DNA of 64,000 nucleotides from Lacinutrix himadriensis (GCF_001418105.1 NZ_LIQI01000022.1:310001-374000); one strand, 5' to 3'; numbered from the stretch's first letter, positions 27,615 through 35,961 are shown. Program-made: numbers and translations. The notes: generated by a model not told the origin, from the sequence alone.

Positions 27615-28309
27615 AGAAGATATAGCATTAAACCAATTTTAATAGCATGCATATCTAGGCTTGAATTATCAAATTGTGCTTCTTTATTAAACAGTGTGTT
27701 TAACGCATAGTAGAAATGAATATTCCAAGTGTTATAGCCTGCACTTATAGTAAAACCATATTGCATTTTATTAAAATCTGAAATGTTGTTATATTTAATG
27801 GTACTATCTCCAACAAACTTTGAAGAATTTGCAATCACATAGCCAAATTTAAAACCTGTGTATATCCTCCAAAATTTATACTCTGTTGGTGTAGAAGTTC
27901 TCCATCTAAACTCAATAGGAGCTTCTATCATATATGTAGTAAATTTGTTTTTGGTATAAGACGTTTCGCTATCGTTTATAACCGAATAGTTATAATCGCC
28001 ATTGCTATCTTTAACAATTAACATATTCTGGTTAAAAGAATTACTAGAAATCCCTAAACCTACACCAATGGCCAAATTACGTTTTACATTTATTGGCATG
28101 TCTTTTATATAACCCAAGTGAAATCCGCTAGAAAAACCACTTTGTGAAACTCCTTTAGGTCTTTTAACCAATAAATTATAGGTAACCCCAATATAAAATT
28201 GATCTTCTTTATACAAAGAATCTACTACTTGTTCTTCAGCCTTTTCTTCTTGCGAAAAAGAGCTTGTAATGCTAAATAAGCACAGTAAAATTAAAAGAAT
28301 ATTTTTCAT
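27611..28309 (-). CDS. PorT-like outer-membrane beta-barrel protein
   Basis: This protein of 232 residues has a signal peptide (MKNILLILLCLFSITSSFSQ) followed by alternating strands with Gly/aromatic patterns, such as QFYIGVTYNLLVKRPKG and GFHLGYIKDMP, and a C-terminal HAIKIGLMLYLL. This fits the PorT/OMP_b-brl family of eight-stranded barrels. PorT itself works in type IX secretion and gliding, but this large family has many members of unknown role, so I do not use the symbol. The start codon stands about 6 bases behind the terminator of the ExbD operon, an odd arrangement. Confidence 0.75.
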   Translation of the reverse strand: MKNILLILLCLFSITSSFSQEEKAEEQVVDSLYKEDQFYIGVTYNLLVKRPKGVSQSGFSSGFHLGYIKDMPINVKRNLAIGVGLGISSNSFNQNMLIVKDSNGDYNYSVINDSETSYTKNKFTTYMIEAPIEFRWRTSTPTEYKFWRIYTGFKFGYVIANSSKFVGDSTIKYNNISDFNKMQYGFTISAGYNTWNIHFYYALNTLFNKEAQFDNSSLDMHAIKIGLMLYLL

Positions 28310-28314
28310 TTGTT

Positions 28315-28353
28315 ATATAAAAAAAGGCGTTATGATTTCTCAAAACGCCTTTT
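28315..28353 (-). terminator. Intrinsic terminator of the exbB-exbD operon
   Basis: On the minus strand AAAAGGCGTT and AACGCCTTTT pair around a 12-base loop and run into TTTTTTTATA. It ends the ExbB/ExbD operon. The ATG of the PorT-like gene (28309) follows right after the T tract. Confidence 0.88.
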
Positions 28354-28373
28354 AATAAAATTAAGATTTATAA

Positions 28374-28859
28374 TTATTTCTTTAAACCTTCTAAGGCATC
28401 CCCTTTTCTAGTTGTATAATTAATTTTTAATGCATTTACCTTACGCAATTCTTGTTTGATATCTGTTACAAGTCCCATGTTTGCTTTACTATCTACTTTT
28501 AAAGCAGTAGTAAGAAAAGGTACTTCTTCTTCTCTTTTAGAAGCTCTTTCAGAAGCTATAAAAGCGGCAATATCCTTAACATCAGCAAACTTATCGTTTA
28601 ACTGTATTCTAGCCTCACTACCGTATTGACTTTTGTAATTTGTACTTGGTTTACCAGCATAAATATACATTACTAAACTCTTTTTATCTAGTTTTTCAAC
28701 TTGATCTGCTTGAGGTAATTTATTCTCAATCATTAAAGTGTTTTGTCTCATTACAGTAGCTACCATGAAAAAGAATAATAACATAAATACAATATCTGGT
28801 AAGGATGCAGTATTCACTGCTGGCATTTCGCCTCCTTTTTTCTTTTTAAATTTAGACAT
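28374..28859 (-). CDS. ExbD/TolR family biopolymer transport protein (second copy)
   Basis: 161 residues with a short basic cytoplasmic N-terminus (MSKFKKKKGGEMPAVNTA). A single span, LPDIVFMLLFFFMVATVM, includes the conserved Asp of the proton channel, and a periplasmic domain follows. ExbD-type subunits use the proton gradient with ExbB to drive TonB. It is the last gene of the operon 30753-28374 and follows another ExbD by 14 bases; paired ExbD subunits are common in the Bacteroidota. The many TonB-dependent receptors in this genome (two in this window) would be the clients. Confidence 0.9.
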   Translation of the reverse strand: MSKFKKKKGGEMPAVNTASLPDIVFMLLFFFMVATVMRQNTLMIENKLPQADQVEKLDKKSLVMYIYAGKPSTNYKSQYGSEARIQLNDKFADVKDIAAFIASERASKREEEVPFLTTALKVDSKANMGLVTDIKQELRKVNALKINYTTRKGDALEGLKK

Positions 28860-28873
28860 ATTTAAGTTTTTTT

Positions 28874-29509
28874 CTAATTAGACTTTTTTGGTTCCGCTTC
28901 AGAGAATATTTGAGGTACTCTATCTTTAATTTCTTGCAATTTCACCTTTAGTTTTGCTTTTGTTGCTGGAGCCGTTCTAGCATCGGAATATGCATTACTA
29001 GCTTCCACAAAGCTTAAATCTAAACTTGGATTTGCTTTTTTAAATTCTCTATCTCTTAACTCGTTATAAGCAGCAATAATTTCATTCTGTACTGCTATAT
29101 ATGTATCATAGTGCGTTGCTCTATCATTCTGTAAAGAAATAATAGCCTTTTGAAAATTATCAGATGATCTAGGGTTCTTTTCTCCTTGACAGTATTGGCA
29201 AGCATTATCTCCTGCTCCTCCTCCATTATCTAAAAAAGAAACTGCAGCTTTACGCAAATCTTTAATTTCAATAATCTTTTCTTCTCCTCCGGTTTTTAAA
29301 AACAATTGATTGCTTCTATTTACTTCTAATTGGAAAATGTTTTTTTCTTTAATAATAACGTCATCTTCCGACTCTTCCATTGGAGGCAGTTTTCTGTTTA
29401 AACCAGAATCTGTTTCAATAGTTGTTGTTACTAAGAAGAAAATGAGAAGCAAGAAAGCGATATCAGCCATCGATCCTGCATTTACTTCTGGTGCTGCTCT
29501 TTTTGCCAT
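28874..29509 (-). CDS. ExbD/TolR family biopolymer transport protein (first copy)
   Basis: The 211-residue protein has the ExbD pattern (NAGSMADIAFLLLIFFLVTTT with the channel Asp in the span). Its periplasmic part is longer than in the second copy because of an insertion of about 80 residues, including a CQYC motif near residue 95 and a region rich in charged helices. The CxxC pair might form a disulfide outside the membrane. It lies between the small four-span protein gene (6-base gap) and the second exbD (14-base gap). Confidence 0.88.
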   Translation of the reverse strand: MAKRAAPEVNAGSMADIAFLLLIFFLVTTTIETDSGLNRKLPPMEESEDDVIIKEKNIFQLEVNRSNQLFLKTGGEEKIIEIKDLRKAAVSFLDNGGGAGDNACQYCQGEKNPRSSDNFQKAIISLQNDRATHYDTYIAVQNEIIAAYNELRDREFKKANPSLDLSFVEASNAYSDARTAPATKAKLKVKLQEIKDRVPQIFSEAEPKKSN

Positions 29510-29515
29510 CTTATT

Positions 29516-29953
29516 TTATTTAATCATTTTTTTAATTCCAGAGAATAACATAGATCCTATTGCTATAATAGCAAGTGCATAAAACATGTATAATCCAGCT
29601 CCTATTAATTTAGAATCGCCAGCAGAAAGCATTTCACCTTCTTTCATTTCTGTTTCTACTCCTGTTGCTAGAAAATAACAAATTAAAGCTACTACTAAAA
29701 ACGCTCCTACAGCCATTAAAGTACTCTTTAATGTTGCAGCGTTAGAAAATATATTTTTCAATGTAAATAGCACCACTAGAACTAGTATTAGAGCTAATAT
29801 AGCATAAGCAATATACATAAAGGTGTTTACTATCCCGCTAGACTCGCCAGCTTTAATAGCTTCATCACCTACTCCAATAATTCTAATTAGGAAGAACATG
29901 GCAATAACGCCAATTACTCCTGCTATTATGGTAATTATTTTTTGTGAATTCAT
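29516..29953 (-). CDS. Four-span membrane protein of the ExbB/ExbD operon, unknown function
   Basis: 145 residues with hydrophobic stretches at about 5-25, 40-65, 78-97 and 118-138, so probably four spans. It is always hard to assign by itself, but lies between exbB (29-base gap) and exbD (6-base gap) in the same direction, so it is very likely part of the energy-transducing complex or its assembly. I do not recognise a named domain. Confidence 0.75.
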   Translation of the reverse strand: MNSQKIITIIAGVIGVIAMFFLIRIIGVGDEAIKAGESSGIVNTFMYIAYAILALILVLVVLFTLKNIFSNAATLKSTLMAVGAFLVVALICYFLATGVETEMKEGEMLSAGDSKLIGAGLYMFYALAIIAIGSMLFSGIKKMIK

Positions 29954-29982
29954 AATATTTTTTAAAATTAGAATTGTTACTA

Positions 29983-30753
29983 TTACTTCTTATATCTTGA
30001 TAACATATCCATTAAGTTGATAGAAGAATCTTCCATGTCGTTAACGATACTGTCAATCTTTGCAATGATATAATTATAAAAGATCTGTAAAATAATTGCT
30101 ACTACAAGTCCAAATACTGTTGTTAAAAGTGCTACTTTAATACCACCTGCAACAAGAGAAGGTTGCATATCTCCAGCAGCTTCAATTCTATCGAACGCTT
30201 GAATCATACCAATTACAGTTCCCATGAACCCTAACATTGGTGCTAATGCAATAAATAAAGAAATCCAAGATACGTTTTTCTCTAATTGACCCATTTGAAC
30301 ACCACCGTAAGCTACAACAGCTTTTTCAGCAGCTTCTAAGTCTCCGTCTGCTCTATCTAATCCTTGATAGAATATAGATGCAACAGGTCCTTTTGTGTTT
30401 CTACATACTTCTTTAGCAGCTTCTAAACCACCAGATTGTAATGCGTCTTCAACGTTTTGTGTTAATTTCTTTGTATTAGTACTTGATAAGTTTAAAAAGA
30501 TAATTCTTTCGATAGCAATTGCTAATCCAAGAATTAAACATAATAATACGATTCCCATGAATCCTGGTCCACCTTCGATAAATCGTCTTTTAAGTTCTTG
30601 GTGAAATCCTTCTGATTCAACTGTTGCTGCATCTGCTGCATCATCTTGAGTTGTAACAACTGTAGTTGCAATAGTACTTGCGTTAGTTGTTGCATTTGCT
30701 GTTCCGAAAGCCATAAAACATACTATGGCTAGAATTGAAAATAATCTTTTCAT
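29983..30753 (-). CDS. exbB: MotA/TolQ/ExbB proton channel family protein
   Basis: The 256-residue protein starts with a cleavable-looking hydrophobic segment (MKRLFSILAIVCFMAFGTANA). A span at about residues 60-80 follows, then the family signature region: WISLFIALAPMLGFMGTVIGMIQAF and VALLTTVFGLVVAIILQIFYNYI. It forms the pentameric stator channel around ExbD. It is first in an operon with a four-span protein and two ExbD genes. A TATCTTTA -7-like element stands at 30788-30795. Confidence 0.92.
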   Translation of the reverse strand: MKRLFSILAIVCFMAFGTANATTNASTIATTVVTTQDDAADAATVESEGFHQELKRRFIEGGPGFMGIVLLCLILGLAIAIERIIFLNLSSTNTKKLTQNVEDALQSGGLEAAKEVCRNTKGPVASIFYQGLDRADGDLEAAEKAVVAYGGVQMGQLEKNVSWISLFIALAPMLGFMGTVIGMIQAFDRIEAAGDMQPSLVAGGIKVALLTTVFGLVVAIILQIFYNYIIAKIDSIVNDMEDSSINLMDMLSRYKK

Positions 30754-30787
30754 TGGTTCTTGATCTTAATTTTATTAGTTAAAGTGT

Positions 30788-30795
30788 TAAAGATA
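30788..30795 (-). promoter_or_regulatory. Probable -7 element of the exbB operon
   Basis: On the minus strand the bases read TATCTTTA, one base off TAnnTTTG, 34 bases upstream of the exbB ATG. This is the same sequence as in the small RNA array promoters. Confidence 0.4.
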
Positions 30796-30915
30796 TAAAA
30801 AAAATGCAATTAAAAAATAAAAATACGGCTTATACATAAGGAAAAAAATTATTATTAATTCTTCCTATTATATAAACAACAAAAGAATTTTTAGTTTGTT
30901 TATAAAAATCTTTTG

Positions 30916-31003
30916 CAGAGAGGAAGGGATTCGAACCCTCGATACGCTATTAACATATACACGCTTTCCAAGCGTGCGCCTTAAGCCACTCGGCCACCTC
31001 TCT
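30916..31003 (-). tRNA. tRNA-Ser (anticodon GGA)
   Basis: On the minus strand the gene runs AGAGAGG...CCTCTCT plus discriminator G. It has the D-arm start TGGCCGAGTGG, anticodon loop TTGGAAA (anticodon GGA at 30969-30967), a long variable arm and the T-arm GGTTCGAATCC. The 88-base length and long variable arm are typical of class II tRNA-Ser reading UCC and UCU. CCA is not encoded. Confidence 0.97.
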
Positions 31004-31079
31004 ATAGTTTTTTAATCATTAATTACAGTAGAGCAAATAACAAAAAAAAGTTTAGTTGGTAAAATTTTGAAGGTTAATT

Positions 31080-32111
31080 TTAACCCATTTCTCCTCGCAA
31101 AGGAGTTTCGAATGTGATTTTGAACGTTTTAGCCATTATTTTTTGCCCTAATAAATACATTAATTTACAAATAGCAGCTTCTGTTGTTATGTCTTTTCCC
31201 GAAATTACGCCTATTTTTTTAAGTTTTTCACTTGTTTCATACTGTCCCATGGCAACACTTCCGCCAGAACACTGTGTTACATTAATAATATGTATCCCTT
31301 TTTGTATCACATTTTCTAGCAAATCTGTAAACCATTTTTCGGTTGTACAATTTCCTGCGCCGTACGTTTCTAAAATAATTCCTTTTAAATTTGGAGTAGC
31401 AAAAATGGATTCTAAAAGTGCTTTTGAGATTCCTGGAAATAGTTTTATCAATGCAATATCTTCATTAAAATTTTTAAAGACTTTTAACTTACTCGCTTTT
31501 TTAGGTTTTAACAAATACTCCTCATAGACTTTTAAATGGACTCCAGATTCTACTAAATCTGGATAATTTAAGGATGCAAAAGCTTCAAAATGTTCTGCAT
31601 TTATTTTAGTGGTTCTATTGGCTCTATATAATTTGTATTCAAAATATAGACCCACTTCTTGAATTACGGGCTTTTTGTTTTTTTGTAAAGAAGCTATTTG
31701 TATAGAGGTTATTAAGTTCTCTTTTGCATCTGTACGCAAATCCCCTATTGGTAATTGCGATCCTGTAAATATTACTGGTTTGCTTAAATTTTCTAACATA
31801 AAACTTAAAGCAGATGCAGTATAACTCATAGTATCACTACCATGCAAAACCACAAATCCATCAAACTGATTATAATTATCTTGAATAATAGTCGCTATTT
31901 GCGACCAATATTCTGGATTCATATTACTAGAATCTATGGGCTCACTAAAGGAAATTGCCTCAATAGTACAGTCTAATAAATTAAGTTCCGGAATTTTATC
32001 AGATAGATTTTTAAAATCGAAAGCCCTTAAAGCTCCCGTTTTAGAATCTTTAATCATTCCTATAGTTCCTCCTGTATATACTAACAGAATGTTTGGCTTT
32101 TTATTAGGCAT
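31080..32111 (-). CDS. ansA: Type I L-asparaginase
   Basis: Hydrolyses asparagine to aspartate and ammonia in the cytoplasm. The two catalytic threonine motifs are present: YTGGTIGM near the N-terminus and VVLHGSDTMSYTASAL further on. There is no signal peptide when the ATG at 32111 is used (343 residues, start MPNKKPNILLVYTGG). The open frame extends 17 residues upstream into the tatD gene and should be ignored. It follows tatD with a gap of 4 bases, so both share a promoter. Confidence 0.93.
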   Translation of the reverse strand: MPNKKPNILLVYTGGTIGMIKDSKTGALRAFDFKNLSDKIPELNLLDCTIEAISFSEPIDSSNMNPEYWSQIATIIQDNYNQFDGFVVLHGSDTMSYTASALSFMLENLSKPVIFTGSQLPIGDLRTDAKENLITSIQIASLQKNKKPVIQEVGLYFEYKLYRANRTTKINAEHFEAFASLNYPDLVESGVHLKVYEEYLLKPKKASKLKVFKNFNEDIALIKLFPGISKALLESIFATPNLKGIILETYGAGNCTTEKWFTDLLENVIQKGIHIINVTQCSGGSVAMGQYETSEKLKKIGVISGKDITTEAAICKLMYLLGQKIMAKTFKITFETPLRGEMG

Positions 32112-32115
32112 ATTA

Positions 32116-32883
32116 TTATAGACTAAAAATTTCTTTTGAATTTTCTGTAGTAATGGCAGCAACGTCTTCTTCAGTAACTTCGTAAACTTCCGCTAGTTTT
32201 TCTAATACCTTTACAATATAACTACTTTCGTTACGCTTTCCTCGATATGGTTTTGGTGCTAAATATGGCGAATCGGTTTCTAAAACAATATGTTTTATAT
32301 CTATTTGATTTATAAACTGATCTATTTTTCCGTTTTTAAAAGTCACTACACCTCCAATACCAAGCTTCATATTATACGAAATTGCTTGCTGTGCCTGTTC
32401 TAAAGTACCTGTGAAGCAATGAAAAATCCCAAAAAGGGTATCGTCTTTTTCTTCTTCTAAAATTTCAAAAATTTCATCAAAAGCATCTCTACAATGAATA
32501 ACTATAGGAAGCTTATATTTTTTTGCTAATTTAATTTGATGTCTAAAAGCATCTTGTTGTATACCTAAAGTGCTTTTATCCCAATAAAGATCAATACCAA
32601 TTTCGCCAATAGCTACAAATTTTCTTTTAGCTAGCATCTCTTCTACATGCGCCAGTTCTTCTTTATAATTCTCTTTTACATGTGTTGGATGTAAACCCAT
32701 CATCAAGTAAACGTTTTCTGGAAAATCTGCTTCCAATTGCAACATAGACTCTGTATACGTAGAATCTATTGCAGGAATAAAAAAACGAGTAACATTGGCG
32801 TCGATAGCACGTTGTATGGTTTCGTTTCTATCATCATCAAAGGCTTCACTATATAAATGTGTATGTGTATCTGTAATTATCAT
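32116..32883 (-). CDS. TatD family metal-dependent hydrolase
   Basis: The 255-residue TIM-barrel hydrolase shows all family metal-ligand segments in order: DTHTHLYSEAF, IGEIGIDLYWDKS, VIHCRDAFDEI, GIFHCFTG and LETDSPYLAPKPYRGKRN. TatD-type enzymes are 3'-5' DNA or RNA exonucleases or D-aminoacyl-tRNA deacylase-like; the exact substrate here is not predictable. It is upstream of ansA in a two-gene operon. The -7 element (32888-32895) is four bases from the ATG. Confidence 0.93.
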   Translation of the reverse strand: MIITDTHTHLYSEAFDDDRNETIQRAIDANVTRFFIPAIDSTYTESMLQLEADFPENVYLMMGLHPTHVKENYKEELAHVEEMLAKRKFVAIGEIGIDLYWDKSTLGIQQDAFRHQIKLAKKYKLPIVIHCRDAFDEIFEILEEEKDDTLFGIFHCFTGTLEQAQQAISYNMKLGIGGVVTFKNGKIDQFINQIDIKHIVLETDSPYLAPKPYRGKRNESSYIVKVLEKLAEVYEVTEEDVAAITTENSKEIFSL

Positions 32884-32887
32884 TTTG

Positions 32888-32895
32888 CAAAAATA
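32888..32895 (-). promoter_or_regulatory. Probable -7 element of tatD-ansA (leaderless?)
   Basis: TATTTTTG on the minus strand matches TAnnTTTG. It ends only four bases (CAAA) before the tatD ATG, so transcription would start at or next to the start codon. Confidence 0.5.
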
Positions 32896-32925
32896 GCTAA
32901 TTTAAAACCGTATCGCTTTCCCTTA

Positions 32926-33672
32926 TTATTCTAATTTATTTAAAAGCTCTTGTGCTTGACGATAATAATCTGCTCCTTCCGGAACTTGTTTTAACCATTT
33001 TATAGCTTCTTCTTCTTTGTCTTGCTTAAAATTACTTAGTCCTAAATACCAAATAGCTCTGTTTTTATATGCCGAATCTCCTTTTGCCATATCTTGTAAT
33101 ATTGGTTCTGAGATTTCAAACTTATCCAACTCAATATTCGTTACCGCATAATACAATTGATATTCTTTGTTTTCTGGATCTTCTTCTAATAAGGTTTCTA
33201 AATAACCCGAAGCTTTTTCATATTCCTTATTATTAAAAGCTTTTGTTGTTTTAATTAATAAACCAATGTTTCCGCCTCTAACGGTTAGATCCATAATGCC
33301 ATGCTCGTTATAATCACTATAAGCAGGCTGGTTCATTTTATTAAATGTAACAATACCAAATAGTAAAACAACACATGCTGCAATAGCATATTTTAACAGA
33401 CTAAATGTTGTCGATTTTTTATTTCCTTCGGAAGCTCCTTTCGTCTTATTGAAATGCTGATTAGAAATAGACTTTAAGTTTGATTTGAAGGCATTTGTTT
33501 CCGCTTCGTTTTTAATAGTATGCTCTAAATATCCAGATAGTTCTTTATAAGTGTTGAAGCTTGCATTAAAAGCGGCATCTGTTTCTAATCGATTTTCAAA
33601 AGCTGTTTTTTCCTCAACTGATAACTCTTCAGCTAAATAGGCTTCAAATAATATATAATCTTCTTCTTTCAT
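32926..33672 (-). CDS. Membrane TPR protein, probable anti-sigma-like regulator
   Basis: The 248-residue protein has a cytoplasmic N-terminus of about 90 residues that looks like a zinc-finger-less anti-sigma domain (LFEAYLAEELSVEEKTAFENRL, a pattern shared with many membrane anti-sigma factors). One span follows (about residues 92-111, LLKYAIAACVVLLFGIVTF), then a periplasmic part with two or three TPR-like helical pairs (YEKASGYLETLLEEDPENKEY and after). It directly follows the sigma factor gene (4-base gap). I infer that it holds or releases the sigma factor in response to a periplasmic signal; no FecR domain is present. Confidence 0.72.
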   Translation of the reverse strand: MKEEDYILFEAYLAEELSVEEKTAFENRLETDAAFNASFNTYKELSGYLEHTIKNEAETNAFKSNLKSISNQHFNKTKGASEGNKKSTTFSLLKYAIAACVVLLFGIVTFNKMNQPAYSDYNEHGIMDLTVRGGNIGLLIKTTKAFNNKEYEKASGYLETLLEEDPENKEYQLYYAVTNIELDKFEISEPILQDMAKGDSAYKNRAIWYLGLSNFKQDKEEEAIKWLKQVPEGADYYRQAQELLNKLE

Positions 33673-33676
33673 CTTT

Positions 33677-34258
33677 CTAATAATTAAGTTGGTTAAATTG
33701 GGGCGACTCTTGAACCATCTTGGTCAATTTACCAATACATAAAGACTTCTTTTTTCTAGCATACGCATAAGTTACGCCTAAACTTTTGGCAACTTCTTCC
33801 ATAGACTTTATTTTAAAAGTTGCTTTTAATAAATCTTTACATGCATTCCCTAACTTTTGAAACATGGTATTAAACAATTCTTGTTTTTCACCAAATAAAG
33901 AGGTTTCGAAAGCTAATTCTTGCGAGTCGTCATCTTTAGATAGTACTTCTTCATTAATTGTTACCTCTTTATTGGTTTTCTTTTTTAATTCATTTAACCA
34001 TTTACGTTTACATAGTAGAAAAAAGTAAGCATCGAAAGGACAGGTTAACTGTAGTTTTTTTTGACTAGCCTGATTATATATTGTGATTAATGTTTCTTGA
34101 ATAACATCTTGTGCTTGATCTGCATCTCCACTATTCTGTTTTATGTAATTAACAACCTTGGGCACAAAGGTATCATAGATAGCTTGTATAATAAAGGAGT
34201 TGTTTTGAAGTAATCCTTCTATATATTTTTGGTCTTCGTGTATTTTCTTTTCACTCAT
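33677..34258 (-). CDS. Sigma-70 family RNA polymerase sigma factor (ECF-like)
   Basis: 193 residues with region 2 (DADQAQDVIQETLITIYNQA, then FFLLCKRKWLNELKKK) and region 4 with a helix-turn-helix (KDLLKATFKIKSMEEVAKSLGVTYAYARKKKSLCIGKL, in part). There is no region 3 and no anti-sigma domain in the same chain, which is the ECF architecture. The downstream neighbour in the same operon is the membrane TPR protein. On the other side, divergently, lie the secreted and CHAT-domain genes, so these are candidate targets. The region 4 recognition helix is unusual in its many basic residues (ARKKK). Confidence 0.87.
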   Translation of the reverse strand: MSEKKIHEDQKYIEGLLQNNSFIIQAIYDTFVPKVVNYIKQNSGDADQAQDVIQETLITIYNQASQKKLQLTCPFDAYFFLLCKRKWLNELKKKTNKEVTINEEVLSKDDDSQELAFETSLFGEKQELFNTMFQKLGNACKDLLKATFKIKSMEEVAKSLGVTYAYARKKKSLCIGKLTKMVQESPQFNQLNY

Positions 34259-34313
34259 AAACCTTTTGTTTTCGGTTGGTTGCCAACGAATTTAAAAAAA
34301 CTTTACAAAAAAA

Positions 34314-34322
34314 GGGTAACAA
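34314..34322 (+). promoter_or_regulatory. GGGTAACAA motif upstream of secreted protein gene
   Basis: GGGTAACAA occurs here in the divergent region between the sigma factor and the 34411 gene, and again at 34871-34879 before the 34928 lipoprotein gene. It could be a recognition element of the neighbouring sigma factor. The second copy is also part of an inverted repeat, so this remains tentative. Confidence 0.25.
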
Positions 34323-34410
34323 TTTTTAAATGCTTTTGATATAAGGTTGTAAAAGCCAATATGGCAAACGAGAAAAAAACAAATTATAAAATAATAAACA
34401 TTTAGAAATT

Positions 34411-34851
34411 ATGAGAAAATCAATTTTAATTATCGCAACAGTAGTATTCGGATTATTAAACCTAAATGCTACAACAAGTAACAAGAACCTTAACACTACA
34501 ACAACTAGTGTAGAAATTACAAAAGACGATTTAATACAAGTATATGATTGGACAGTAAAAACAACAAGTGGCGAATTTTCGGGAACAGCATTAAGCTTAT
34601 TTGATGCAAAACGAATGGCAAATATTGTTGGTCAAGCAGAAGTTGTTTTAGAAAGACAAATAAACAGCTATTATATGCTTGCTAGTGAACTAAATAAAAA
34701 GGAATCTAGACTGTATTACTGGGAAGTAAATAGCGAAACCGCAAAAGCACAAGGATTTGCTTCAACAGAATTTACAGCGAAAAGAATGATTCAATTAGTA
34801 GCAAAAGGAGACATCATTAACTACAGAATAATTGCTAGTAGCCCGAAATAA
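34411..34851 (+). CDS. Secreted protein with internal duplication, unknown function
   Basis: The 146-residue protein has a signal peptide (MRKSILIIATVVFGLLNLNA) and then a low-complexity Thr/Asn stretch. The mature part is two copies of a module of about 40 residues. W47, V49, A66, K67, R68 and M69 in the first align with W104, V106, A123, K124, R125 and M126 in the second, all at a constant distance of 57. I do not recognise a family. It is divergent from the sigma factor gene and the first of a run of exported-protein genes. Confidence 0.7.
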   Translation: MRKSILIIATVVFGLLNLNATTSNKNLNTTTTSVEITKDDLIQVYDWTVKTTSGEFSGTALSLFDAKRMANIVGQAEVVLERQINSYYMLASELNKKESRLYYWEVNSETAKAQGFASTEFTAKRMIQLVAKGDIINYRIIASSPK

Positions 34852-34865
34852 TAAAACAAATCCAA

Positions 34866-34895
34866 AAACTGGGTAACAAAAGGAGTACCCAGTTT
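34866..34895 (+). terminator. Inverted repeat, possible terminator
   Basis: AAACTGGGTA (34866-34875) and TACCCAGTTT (34886-34895) form a perfect 10 bp stem with a ten-base loop, followed by an AT-rich tract (TATATAAATAT) without a T run. It may end the 34411 transcript weakly or be a regulatory hairpin for the lipoprotein gene. Confidence 0.45.
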
Positions 34896-34927
34896 ATATA
34901 AATATATAACCGTTAAACTTACTAATT

Positions 34928-35943
34928 ATGAAGAATTTAAATCAACAATTAAAAATCAGAAATGTGGTAAACAACACATTAAAGCAAGTCTTTGGAAGCT
35001 TAATTTTCGCAACTATATTATTTACAAGTTGTAATCCGGATGACGATGGTACTTCTAGCACAATACAATACGTACCAGATGCGGAAGCATTTTCAGCATT
35101 AAAAGATCAAGCTTTAGAAAATGTAACACAAACTTTTCAGTTTAACTCAGATGATGGAAACATAACACTAACATCAGAAGCTGGAGTACAAATAAACATT
35201 AATGGGGATTGCTTAACCTTAAACGGAAACGAAATAACAGGACAAGTAGATATAGAATTTGTAGAACTGTTTGAAAAAGGAAACATGTTAGCCACCAACA
35301 AACCTACCATGGGAAAATTACCAAATGGCGATAAAGCTTTATTAATTTCTGGTGGTGAGTTTTTTATCGAAGCTACACAAAACGGAAACCAATTAGCTAC
35401 AAATTGCGATATACAAATGGTTATTCCTGCTAGTTTAACTGGAGGTCCAGATACAGCAATGACTTTATGGGAGGGGCAAATAGACAATGAAGATAATTTA
35501 ACTTGGGAAGAATTACTACCTGCCGTAGGAGAAGGAGAAGTGTTTGTTGAAGCGAATTCGTATTATGCTTTTCTAGATTTTGGTTGGACAAATGTAGATC
35601 GTTTTTACAGCGACACTAGACCAAAAACACCAATTCAAGTACAACCTCCTGCTGGTTATACAAACTTAAATAGTGCTGTTTATTTATCGTATGATGGTGA
35701 AGCTCCTGCATTAGCCTATCTAGATACTTATGATGATGCTACGAGTATTTTTAGTGAACATTACGGACAATACCAATTGGTTTAGAATGTCACGTTATTT
35801 TTGTTACCGAAGATAATGGTGTTTGGAGATACGCAATAAAACCTGTTACCATCATTGCAAACCATGTAATTACTTTTACTTTAGAAGACACAAACACAGG
35901 AACAGAAGCTGGTTTAACGGCATTAATAAATGCGCTACCATAA
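34928..35943 (+). CDS. Lipoprotein of unknown function, apparent 1-base frameshift near the C-terminus
   Basis: The frame from 34928 encodes 285 residues with a hydrophobic segment and lipobox LFTSC (Cys35), then the acidic DDD start common in flavobacterial lipoproteins. It stops at 35785. The next frame continues immediately with IPIGLECHVIFVTEDNGVW and KPVTIIANHVITFTLEDTN and ends at 35943. One A missing from the run at 35769-35770 (CAA for CAAA) would join them as ...HYGQIPIGLECHVIF.... The full protein would have about 338 residues. No known domain is recognised; the N-terminal half has a beta-rich pattern. Most likely an outer-membrane or periplasmic lipoprotein. Confidence 0.7.
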
Positions 35944-35961
35944 ACAAGATGTAATCCTTTT

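Noticed and set aside
27611-28309. Naming the barrel protein porT
   Set aside because: The family is large and no other type IX secretion gene is near; sequence alone does not support the specific name.
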